5,229 nucleotides of DNA, from assembly GCA_029858845.1 (NCBI GenBank), contig JAOUEG010000150.1, forward strand, positions 1-5,229. Reading direction: 5' to 3'. Made by a program: the position numbers and the translations under genes. Shown piece by piece: positions 1-5,229 of this stretch. The DNA comes from Chloroflexota bacterium. Its GTDB lineage: Bacteria; Chloroflexota; Limnocylindria; Limnocylindrales; CSP1-4. Positions within the stretch are counted from its first letter, which is position 1; the number at the start of each line of letters is the position of its first letter. A model generated the notes under the pieces. The model did no database searches, was not told the origin of the DNA, and was given only the letters and a program-made list of their open reading frames with translations.

Positions 1-369
1 GAGGCCTTCCGGACGGCCGAAGAGCAGAAGCAGTGGGTGATCGGCTACTTCTACGAGCCGCAGTGGTTCCTCGCCCAGGTGCCGCTCAAGAAGGTCGCCC
101 TGCCGCCGTACACGGATGGCTGCGATGCCGATCCGGAAAAGGTCGCCTGCGACTACCCGGAGTACATCCTGGACAAGATCGTGTCCAAGAAGTTCGCCGA
201 TGAGGGCGGAGCGGCCTACGAAGTCGTCAGGAATTTCAAGTGGACCAACGACGACCAGAACGTGGTTGCCGACTACATCACCAATGGCGGCATGACGCCG
301 GAGGAAGCCGCCGCCAAGTGGGCAGCGGACAACGAGGCCACCTGGAAGACCTGGCTGCCGGCGTCCTGA
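1..369 (+). CDS. Glycine betaine/proline-type ABC transporter substrate-binding protein, C-terminal part (5' end outside window)
   Basis: The reading frame is open from the first base and ends at TGA 367-369, giving 122 residues that form the C-terminal end of a larger protein. Visible signatures are a Trp/Tyr-rich stretch near the start (QWVIGYFYEPQWFLAQ), the segment VPLKKVALPPYTDGC, and a tail with NDDQNVVADYITNGGMTPEE and a final KTWLP. These match the closing lobe of type II periplasmic binding proteins of the OpuAC/ProX family, which deliver glycine betaine, proline or related quaternary amines to an ABC importer for osmoprotection. The GTG at 37 is internal and not a start, because the protein sequence runs on upstream of it. 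The gene lies upstream of, and is separated by a long gap and hairpins from, the next transporter operon, so it probably belongs to a different unit whose other genes are outside the window. The exact ligand cannot be told from this fragment. Confidence 0.88.
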   Translation, partial: EAFRTAEEQKQWVIGYFYEPQWFLAQVPLKKVALPPYTDGCDADPEKVACDYPEYILDKIVSKKFADEGGAAYEVVRNFKWTNDDQNVVADYITNGGMTPEEAAAKWAADNEATWKTWLPAS

Positions 370-396
370 CGTCGCGCAGTCGATATCCGAACAGCG

Positions 397-424
397 AGGC
401 CGGCGACCTTCGGGTCGCCGGCCT
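397..424 (+). terminator. Perfect 12-bp hairpin with C(TTCG)G tetraloop after the betaine-type binding protein gene
   Basis: Arms 397-408 and 413-424 are fully complementary over 12 bp (10 G:C, 2 A:T) around a TTCG loop closed by C408-G413, the very stable cUUCGg tetraloop. It starts 27 bases after the stop codon at 369. No T-run follows, so it is not a classical intrinsic terminator. In GC-rich bacteria such hairpins may terminate transcription without a U-tract or protect the mRNA 3' end. The perfect pairing is seen directly; the terminator role is inferred. Confidence 0.6.
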
Positions 425-429
425 GTCGC

Positions 430-458
430 TTGCCGGTAAACCAGCGACGGACCGGCAA
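430..458 (+). other. Second, smaller hairpin in the same 3' region
   Basis: Arms 430-437 (TTGCCGGT) and 451-458 (ACCGGCAA) pair perfectly over 8 bp with a 13-base loop. It lies five bases after the 12-bp hairpin, so the two could act as a tandem 3'-end structure. There is no T-run after it. Function is inferred from position only. Confidence 0.4.
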
Positions 459-565
459 AGAGCGGCGGGGCACCTGGCGGCGGGATGCGCATGACGACCC
501 GACACCCGAGGTCGTGACCCGATATCGTGGCGCACACGCCGCGCCGACCCGGTTCTGACTTGGCC

Positions 566-594
566 TTGACTCTCGACCGTGCGAGTTGTCCAAT
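566..594 (+). promoter_or_regulatory. Candidate sigma-70-type promoter for the transporter operon
   Basis: TTGACT at 566-571 matches the -35 consensus at 5 of 6 positions. After exactly 17 bases, TCCAAT at 589-594 matches the -10 consensus at 4 of 6 but lacks the important A at the second position. Transcription would begin near 601 and leave a leader of about 130 bases before the start at 734. The spacing is ideal and the place is right, but the -10 box is weak and such matches occur by chance. Confidence 0.35.
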
Positions 595-721
595 GCAGCG
601 GGCATCGCCGCACGTGACGATCGGGCGCATCGCGACCGAAGATCCGGAACGGCGAGAGCGGCAGGAACGTCGGGCCGAGGAGAGCCCGGACCGCGCCGAC
701 CGACCAACGTAGGCAATGACT

Positions 722-726
722 GGAGG
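722..726 (+). promoter_or_regulatory. Strong ribosome binding site that selects the TTG start at 734
   Basis: GGAGG is followed by a 7-base spacer and then TTG at 734, an optimal arrangement. An in-frame ATG at 716 lies upstream of this site and would place the GGAGG inside the coding sequence, so TTG 734 is the better start. Confidence 0.75.
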
Positions 727-733
727 AGCAACC

Positions 734-1867
734 TTGACTTCGAAGCGCACGCTGACCCGCTGGGCGGGTCTCCTGGCTACATCAGCCATCGTCTTCGCGG
801 CCTGTTCGAGCGACGGTGGCTCGAGCGCCGCACCATCGGCCGCCACCGGCGGTGGGATGGAGGAACTCATCGCCGCCGCCAAGGCGGAGGGCACGCTGAC
901 GACGATCGCGCTGCCCGACGATTGGTGCAACTACCGCGAGATGATCGATACGTACAAGTCCAAGTACGGGATGGAGGTCAACGAGCTCGATCCAAACGCC
1001 GGATCGAACGACGAGCTCGAGGCCATCAAGGCCAACAAGGACAACAAGGGCCCGCAGGCTCCGGACGTGGTGGACGTCGGCCTGTCCTTCGGGCCGCAGG
1101 CCAAGGACGAGGGCCTGCTCGCCCCCTACAAGGTCGAGACCTGGGACACGATCCCGGCCGAGGCCAAGGATCCCGACGGCTACTGGTGGGGCGACTACTA
1201 CGGCGTCCTGACCTTCGAAGTCAACACGGACGTGGTCGAGAACGTGCCGGCCGACTGGGCCGACCTGCTCAAGCCCGAGTACAAGAACATGGTCGCCCTG
1301 GCCGGTGACCCGCGAACGTCCAACCAGGCCATCCAGACCGTCTACGCTGCGGCGCTGGCGAACGGCGGCTCGCTCGACGACGCCCAGCCGGGCCTCGACT
1401 TCTTCAAGGACCTGGTTGCCGCCGGCAACTTCGTCCCGACCATCGCCAAGCCGGGCACGATCGCCCAGGGCGAGACCCCGATCACCATTCGCTGGAACTA
1501 CAACGCGCTCTCGAACAAGGACGCGCTGGCCGGCAACCCCGACATCGCCGTGGTCGTCCCGACGCAGGGCCGGTTCGCCGGCGTCTACGTCCAGGGGATC
1601 AGCGCCTACGCCCCGCACCCGAACGCCGCCAAGCTCTGGCAGGAGTTCATGTATTCGGACGAGGGCCAGCTCATCTGGATGAAGGGCTACTGCTATCCCA
1701 TCCGCTATGAGGATCTGAAGGCCAACGGCAAGATTCCGGCCGAGATCGGCGACAAGCTGCCGGATGTCACCGGCGCCGTCTTCCCGAGCCTCGACCAGCT
1801 CAACGCGGCGAAGGACCTCATCACCCAGCAGTGGGATGCGGTCGTCGGCGTGGACGTCGTCGAGTAG
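734..1867 (+). CDS. Extracellular solute-binding lipoprotein of a polyamine/iron/organophosphate-class ABC importer
   Basis: From the TTG start this is a 377-residue protein. It has a lipoprotein signal peptide: basic residues K4-R9, a hydrophobic core at about 11-22 and lipobox VFAAC with the lipid-bearing Cys at 24. A flexible Ser/Ala/Gly linker runs to about 41. The mature part is a two-lobed type II binding protein: first strand and helix region 43-120 (DVGLSFGPQA), hinge region with DPDGYWWGDYYGVLTFEVN (147-165), then PADWADLLKPEYK (172-184) and a C-terminal lobe with ITIRWNYNAL (250-259), YAPHPNAAKLW (292-302) and YSDEGQ (307-312). This places it with the PotD/AfuA/FbpA-like group; its job is to capture the solute outside the membrane and hand it to the two permeases encoded next. 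It lacks an adjacent Tyr-Tyr pair in the C-terminal lobe like that used by FbpA for Fe(III), so iron is less likely. C65 and C320 are the only cysteines after lipidation and could form a disulphide. Family call is firm; ligand is unknown. Confidence 0.88.
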   Translation: MTSKRTLTRWAGLLATSAIVFAACSSDGGSSAAPSAATGGGMEELIAAAKAEGTLTTIALPDDWCNYREMIDTYKSKYGMEVNELDPNAGSNDELEAIKANKDNKGPQAPDVVDVGLSFGPQAKDEGLLAPYKVETWDTIPAEAKDPDGYWWGDYYGVLTFEVNTDVVENVPADWADLLKPEYKNMVALAGDPRTSNQAIQTVYAAALANGGSLDDAQPGLDFFKDLVAAGNFVPTIAKPGTIAQGETPITIRWNYNALSNKDALAGNPDIAVVVPTQGRFAGVYVQGISAYAPHPNAAKLWQEFMYSDEGQLIWMKGYCYPIRYEDLKANGKIPAEIGDKLPDVTGAVFPSLDQLNAAKDLITQQWDAVVGVDVVE

Positions 1868-1888
1868 CGCGGATCCACCCGTAGCATC

Positions 1889-2791
1889 GTGACCGAACCC
1901 ACGATGACGACGCTCGAGGCGCCGGGCACCCGCCCGGCGCCTCGGCGCTTGCCCGCATGGGTCGGCGTGATCCCATTCTTCCTGTTCGCGATCGCGTTCC
2001 TGTTCCTGCCGATCGCGTTCCTCGTCATCGGCAGCTTCCAGACCATCCAGGGCGAATTCACGCTCCAGAATTACGCCAGCCTGACCGATAACTCGTACAT
2101 CCAGACGGCGTACGTGAACAGCATCCAGATCAGCGCGATCACCGCGATCCTTGGTGGCCTGTTCGGGTTCCTGCTGGCCTACGCCGTGATCCTGGGGGGC
2201 CTGCCGGGCTTCCTGCGCGACGCCCTCATGACCTTCTCCGGGGTGGCCTCCAACTTTGCGGGCGTGCCGTTGGCGCTGGCCTTCGTGTTCACCCTTGGGA
2301 ACGTGGGGCTCGTCACGATGTGGCTGGAGGACATCTTCGGCTTCCAGCTCCAGGAGTCTGGCTTCACGATCTACTCGATCGCGGGCCTCGCCATCGTCTA
2401 CATGTACTTCCAGTTCCCGCTCATGGTGCTGATCATCGCTCCGGCCATCGACGGGCTCCGACGGGACTGGCGCGAAGCGGCCGAGAACATGGGCGCCAGC
2501 GGGTTCCAATACTGGCGCTACGTGGCCCTGCCCATCCTGATGCCGTCGATCCTGGGAACCACCATCCTGCTCTTCGGGAACGCTTTCGGCGCCCAGGCCA
2601 CCGCCTTCCAGCTGACCGGTGGAACGATCCCGATCGCCCCGGTCGTGATCGGGGCTCAGATCCGCGGTGACGTCCTGCGTGATCCCAACCTCGGCTACGC
2701 CATGGCCATGGGCATGGTCGCGATCATGGGCGTGTCCATCACCATCTACACGGTGCTGCAACGCCGCTCGGAACGGTGGCTGCGATCATGA
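1889..2791 (+). CDS. ABC transporter permease, first subunit (PotB-like position)
   Basis: This 300-residue membrane protein has about six hydrophobic segments (roughly 23-49, 79-103, 115-138, 160-184, 215-236, 268-290). It carries the cytoplasmic EAA loop typical of binding-protein-dependent permeases: REAAENMGASGFQYWRYVALP at residues 195-215, with the expected E-A-A, G and final L-P. That loop docks on the ATPase. The GTG start at 1889 lies 21 bases after the binding-protein stop; an ATG at 1904 and a TTG at 1949 are in-frame alternatives, and none has a clear ribosome binding site. Codons about 10-19 form a perfect 13-bp hairpin, which may lower expression relative to the binding protein. 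The gene ends in the ATGA overlap with the second permease, so the two are translationally coupled and likely form the heterodimeric channel. The family is clear; the transported solute is not. Confidence 0.9.
   Translation: MTEPTMTTLEAPGTRPAPRRLPAWVGVIPFFLFAIAFLFLPIAFLVIGSFQTIQGEFTLQNYASLTDNSYIQTAYVNSIQISAITAILGGLFGFLLAYAVILGGLPGFLRDALMTFSGVASNFAGVPLALAFVFTLGNVGLVTMWLEDIFGFQLQESGFTIYSIAGLAIVYMYFQFPLMVLIIAPAIDGLRRDWREAAENMGASGFQYWRYVALPILMPSILGTTILLFGNAFGAQATAFQLTGGTIPIAPVVIGAQIRGDVLRDPNLGYAMAMGMVAIMGVSITIYTVLQRRSERWLRS
1914..1945 (+). promoter_or_regulatory. Strong hairpin at the start of the first permease gene
   Basis: Arms 1915-1927 and 1932-1944 pair perfectly over 13 bp (12 of them G:C) around a 4-base ACCC loop, and 1914/1945 adds a T-G wobble. 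It starts about 47 bases after the binding-protein stop. It overlaps codons near the proposed permease start. Such structures between binding-protein and permease genes are known to reduce downstream expression or protect the upstream message. The structure is seen directly; the role is inferred. Confidence 0.55.
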
Positions 2792-3693
2792 GCACCGGCA
2801 CGACCGACCGTCTGGGAATGGCTTTGAACGTGGCGACCGTCGCCGCGTCGGAACCCGAGCGTCGTCGTCGCCGACCCCTGAGCACGGCCGGCGCGTGGCT
2901 CATCTTCATCATCGGATTCCTGTACTTCTTCGTGCCGCTGTTCGCGACATTCGAGTTCTCGCTGCGAGCGGCCAAGCGTGACCCGGTCACGGATGAGCTC
3001 ATCAAACCGTCGCTCGCCGCGTACGAGAACACCTTTGCGGATCCGGCCTTCTGGTCGTCGCTCGCGTACTCGTTCACGGTCGGGCTGATCACGATCGCGG
3101 TCAGCCTGCTGCTGATCGTGCCGACCGCCTACTGGGTCCGACTTAGGGTCCCACGGTTGCGTCCGGCCGTGGAATTCGTGACCCTGATGCCGTTCGTGAT
3201 CCCGCCCGTGATCCTGGTGTTCGGGATCATCCGCATCTACAGCGGGCCCCCGCTCGCCCTGACCAACACGCCGAACGGATCCGACATCCTGCTCGTGGGC
3301 GCATACGTGGTGCTCTCGTTCCCGTACATGTACCGAGCCGTGGACACGGGCCTCGCCGCGATGGACGTTCGCTCGCTCACCGAGGCAGCCCAGAGCATGG
3401 GCGCCGGCTGGCCGAGGATCATCTGGCAGGTGATCTTCCCGAACCTGCGTGCGGCGATCCTGTCGGGGGCGTTCCTGACGCTGGCCATCGTCATCGGGGA
3501 GTACACCATCGCGACGTTCCTCGTCGGGACGAAGCCGTTCGGCCCGTACCTGTCGCTGCTCGGCCAGAACAAGGCGTACGAGCCGGCCGCCGTCTCTCTC
3601 ATCAGTTTCGGCATCACCTGGGCCGCCATGGGCATGCTCGCGCTGCTCGGTCGCGGCACACGAGGCCGCGTCCAGGTAGCCGGCGCGCGGTAG
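2788..3693 (+). CDS. ABC transporter permease, second subunit (PotC-like position)
   Basis: This 301-residue protein starts at ATG 2788, which overlaps the preceding stop as ATGA; the in-frame GTG at 2776 is a possible but less likely start. A cytoplasmic N-terminal tail contains an Arg run (ERRRRRP, 24-30). About six hydrophobic segments follow (roughly 35-56, 90-115, 130-151, 166-187, 222-244, 268-288). The EAA loop is TEAAQSMGAGWPRIIWQVIFPNL (198-220), with E199-A-A, G205 and P218 at the expected places. It pairs with the first permease to form the membrane channel and contacts the ATPase through this loop. The C-terminus ends soon after the last helix (GRGTRGRVQVAGAR). Its stop codon overlaps the ribosome binding site of the ATPase gene, another sign of a single operon. 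Solute specificity is not readable from the sequence. Confidence 0.9.
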   Translation: MSTGTTDRLGMALNVATVAASEPERRRRRPLSTAGAWLIFIIGFLYFFVPLFATFEFSLRAAKRDPVTDELIKPSLAAYENTFADPAFWSSLAYSFTVGLITIAVSLLLIVPTAYWVRLRVPRLRPAVEFVTLMPFVIPPVILVFGIIRIYSGPPLALTNTPNGSDILLVGAYVVLSFPYMYRAVDTGLAAMDVRSLTEAAQSMGAGWPRIIWQVIFPNLRAAILSGAFLTLAIVIGEYTIATFLVGTKPFGPYLSLLGQNKAYEPAAVSLISFGITWAAMGMLALLGRGTRGRVQVAGAR

Positions 3694-3697
3694 GAGG
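3693..3697 (+). promoter_or_regulatory. Ribosome binding site for the ATPase gene, overlapping the permease stop
   Basis: GGAGG begins on the last base of the second permease's TAG stop and is followed by a 6-base spacer to GTG 3704. This supports the GTG start and suggests ribosomes ending the permease help start the ATPase. Confidence 0.75.
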
Positions 3698-3703
3698 AGC
3701 AGC

Positions 3704-4840
3704 GTGACGTTTCTGGAACTCAAGCACGTTCGCAAGGACTTCGGTGCCGTCGTCGCCGTGCAGGACTTCGACCTGGACGCCGAGACCGGCGAGTTCGTCT
3801 CGTTCCTGGGCCCTTCCGGCTGCGGCAAGACGACGACCCTGCGAATGATCGCGGGCTTCGAGACACCTACCGCCGGAGCCATCCATATCGACGGCCGGGA
3901 CGTGACCACCATGCCGCCGAACAAGCGCAATGTCGGGATGGTGTTCCAGTCGTATGCGCTCTTCCCGAACATGACCGTGGCCGAGAACATCGGCTTCGGC
4001 CTCAAGGTTCGCCACCGACCGGGTGGAGAGATCAAGCGTCGTGTCGGCGAATTGCTCGATCTCATCCACCTCCCCGACCGCGGTGACCGCTATCCGTACC
4101 AGTTGTCCGGCGGCCAGCAGCAGCGCGTGGCACTGGCCCGGGCCCTTGCCATCGAACCATCCGTCCTGCTGCTCGACGAACCGCTCTCGGCCCTGGACGC
4201 GAAGATCCGCGTCGCCCTCCGCCATGAGATCCGGCAGATCCAGCGACAACTCGGGATCACGACGGTCTATGTGACCCACGACCAGGAAGAGGCCCTCGAG
4301 CTGTCCGATCGGATCGTCGTCATGAGCGAGGGCCGGATCGAGCAGGTGGGCTCCCCGTTCGAGATCTACAACTTCCCGAAGACCGGGTTCGTGGCGTCCT
4401 TCGTCGGGACGCTCAACGCGATCCCGGCCAGGATCGAGGACGCCGCGTCCGGCCAGCTGCTGCTCGGCGGGCAGCACATCCGGTCCGCTTCCCCCTTCGA
4501 AGGGGCCAGGGGAGACGCCGTGGCGGTCGCCCTGCGCCCCGAGATGATCTCGCTCGAGGGTATCGAGGCGTCCACCGCCGACTCCGGCGACAACCGGGTC
4601 AGGGCGACGATCGAAGAGGTCTCATTCCTGGGCGCCGTCGTCCGTTTCAAGGTCCGCGTCGGGGAGGGCGACGAAAGTGCCCGGATCGACGTCGATACGT
4701 TCAACAACCCGAACCTGGCCGTACCCTCCACAGGATCGCCCGCGACGATCACCTTCCCGCCGGATGCCTGCCTCGTCCTTGGGCGCGATACCGGCATCCG
4801 CGGTGTCGACGCGCTCGCCGCCGCGGAGGCGATGCTGTAG
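3704..4840 (+). CDS. ABC transporter ATP-binding protein with C-terminal TOBE-type domain (PotA/FbpC/PhnT-like)
   Basis: The 378-residue protein starts at GTG 3704. All nucleotide-binding motifs are intact: Walker A GPSGCGKTT (36-44), Q-loop Gln82 (VFQSYALFP), signature LSGGQ (134-138), Walker B VLLLDEP (154-160, catalytic Glu159), D-loop SALD (162-165) and switch His192 (VTHDQEEAL). After about residue 235 (FVGTLN) comes an accessory region with beta-rich stretches (VAVALRPEMISL, about 280-291, and RATIEEVSFLGAVVRFKV) that fits the TOBE domain of the CUT1/polyamine/iron importer ATPases. These domains often act in dimer contacts or regulation. As a homodimer on the cytoplasmic face it hydrolyses ATP to drive import through the two permeases. 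Length is normal for the family. It is last of the transporter genes and its stop at 4838-4840 abuts the HAD frame. The ATPase call is certain, the substrate class is not. Confidence 0.95.
   Translation: MTFLELKHVRKDFGAVVAVQDFDLDAETGEFVSFLGPSGCGKTTTLRMIAGFETPTAGAIHIDGRDVTTMPPNKRNVGMVFQSYALFPNMTVAENIGFGLKVRHRPGGEIKRRVGELLDLIHLPDRGDRYPYQLSGGQQQRVALARALAIEPSVLLLDEPLSALDAKIRVALRHEIRQIQRQLGITTVYVTHDQEEALELSDRIVVMSEGRIEQVGSPFEIYNFPKTGFVASFVGTLNAIPARIEDAASGQLLLGGQHIRSASPFEGARGDAVAVALRPEMISLEGIEASTADSGDNRVRATIEEVSFLGAVVRFKVRVGEGDESARIDVDTFNNPNLAVPSTGSPATITFPPDACLVLGRDTGIRGVDALAAAEAML
4825..4829 (+). promoter_or_regulatory. Possible ribosome binding site for the HAD hydrolase inside the end of the ATPase gene
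   Basis: GGAGG lies within the last ATPase codons. A 7-base spacer leads to position 4837, where the HAD frame has the codon GTA, not a standard start. The spacing is what a real site would show, but GGAGG also simply encodes part of the Ala-Glu-Ala tail. Confidence 0.3.
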
Positions 4841-5229
4841 ACGGCACGTCCCAGCCACGCGGCGCTGGCACCGGGCTCGATGGCATCGATGTCCTGATCT
4901 TCGACAAGGACGGGACGCTCATCGACTTCCACGCGATGTGGAGCGGGTGGGCGGAGGAGCTGGCGGCGGGTCTCGAGGCATCGACCGGGCGGTCACTCCG
5001 GCGACCGTTGTTCACGATGCTCGGCTACGACGACCGCACGGGCCGCGCCCACGCCGGCGGCGCCCTCATCGCGACGCCGATGGGGCGCCTGCGGGACCTC
5101 ACCATGACGCTGCTCCTGGGCGAGGGGCTGGATCGGACCTCCGCGCAGGCCGCCCTCGACGCGACGTGGAACGCGCCCGATCCCGTGGCTCTCGCCCATC
5201 CCTTGACCGATCTCGGCCGGCTGCTCCGC
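4837..5229 (+). CDS. HAD-superfamily hydrolase, N-terminal part (phosphoglycolate phosphatase-like; 3' end outside window)
   Basis: The frame encodes GIDVLIFDKDGTLIDFHAMW and continues open to the window end. FDKDGT (catalytic Asp at codon 4903-4905, second acid at 4909-4911) is HAD motif I: the first Asp forms the phospho-enzyme intermediate and the second is the general acid/base. The region after it (WAEELAAGLEAS, then an Ala/Leu-rich helical stretch with MGRLRDLTMTLLLGEGL) fits a helical C1-type cap as in Gph-like phosphatases. Motifs II-IV would lie beyond the window. The start is uncertain: no ATG, GTG or TTG occurs in this frame between at least 4501 and the motif, and ATG 4936 lies after the catalytic Asp. 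Position 4837 is given because a GGAGG sits 7 bases before it. The gene follows the ATPase without a gap, so it is probably co-transcribed and may act on the imported compound. The exact substrate is unknown; homologues include phosphatases and phosphonatases. Confidence 0.75.

Larger units (their letters stand above)
370..733. other. Gene-free intergenic region between two transporter units
   Basis: This stretch of about 360 bases holds no convincing gene. Its first third contains two consecutive hairpins after the upstream stop codon. The middle contains a plausible promoter at 566-594. The last part is a leader of about 130 bases ending in a strong Shine-Dalgarno site for the TTG start at 734. 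Short open frames here (for example GTG 527 to TAG 710-712) lack a ribosome binding site and have Arg/Pro-rich translations typical of chance frames in GC-rich DNA. I see no tRNA, recognisable riboswitch core or repeat array. Confidence 0.7.

Noticed and set aside
671..688. Short inverted repeat CGGGC/GCCCG in the leader
   Set aside because: Only 5 bp of pairing, expected by chance in this base composition.
527..712. Short plus-strand frame of 61 codons in the leader, ending just before the operon
   Set aside because: No ribosome binding site at GTG 527 or at the internal ATG 593, and an Arg/Glu/Pro-rich sequence typical of chance frames. A regulatory leader peptide cannot be excluded but nothing supports it.
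716..733. ATG at 716 as the start of the binding protein
   Set aside because: It would put the strong GGAGG site inside the gene and add six residues before the signal peptide; TTG 734 has ideal spacing from that site.
586..1308. Plus-strand frame of 240 codons overlapping the start of the binding protein
   Set aside because: Arg/Gly-rich shadow of the binding-protein gene in another frame, with no recognisable motif.
782..2761. Very long open frame on the minus strand (659 codons) opposite the binding protein and first permease
   Set aside because: Its translation is a low-complexity mix of Arg, Gly, Asp, His, Val and Glu with no recognisable domain. It exists because the + strand genes have G/C at nearly every third position.
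2746..4477. Long minus-strand frames opposite the second permease and the ATPase
   Set aside because: Same compositional shadow effect; no domain, no ribosome binding site, and the + strand genes are clearly real families.
4492..4505. 14-base perfect palindrome CCCCTTCGAAGGGG in the ATPase gene
   Set aside because: It lies in the coding region of the C-terminal domain, is short, and is not repeated in the window, so it is probably chance in GC-rich sequence.

Overview
The window is GC-rich, with third codon positions almost all G or C, GTG and TTG starts, and all genes on the + strand. It looks like chromosomal DNA from a high-GC bacterium. The lipoprotein leader, followed by a Ser/Ala/Pro/Gly linker, is of a kind common in Chloroflexota (Limnocylindria-like lineages) and Actinomycetota. 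That assignment is an inference from style; no marker gene is present.

Layout. Positions 1-369 hold the 3' end of a substrate-binding protein of the glycine betaine/proline (OpuAC/ProX-like) ABC transporter family. Positions 370-733 are a gene-free stretch with two consecutive hairpins just after that gene, the first a perfect 12-bp stem closed by a C(TTCG)G loop, and a plausible sigma-70-type promoter near 566-594. From 734 a second, unrelated ABC importer operon begins: a lipoprotein substrate-binding protein (734-1867), two six-helix permeases (1889-2791 and 2788-3693) and an ATPase (3704-4840). It is followed at once by the N-terminal part of a HAD-superfamily hydrolase (about 4837 to the window end, incomplete).

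How the genes work together. The lipoprotein would capture a solute outside the membrane. The two permeases form a heterodimeric channel, and a dimer of the ATPase powers import. The set is of the polyamine / iron(III) / 2-aminoethylphosphonate / hexose-phosphate importer class (PotABCD, FbpABC, PhnSTUV and AfuABC share this architecture). The substrate cannot be read from the sequence. A phosphatase-type HAD enzyme as the next gene makes a phosphorylated or phosphonate substrate a reasonable hypothesis. Gene spacing is tight: 21 bp, a 4-bp ATGA overlap, 10 bp, then essentially zero. This supports one transcript.

The most notable non-coding signals are a perfect 13-bp GC hairpin at the very start of the first permease gene, which may set the ratio of binding protein to permease, and the absence of any ATG/GTG/TTG start for the HAD frame before its catalytic motif. 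I see no defence system, mobile element, CRISPR array or RNA gene. This is mostly an ordinary transport operon.
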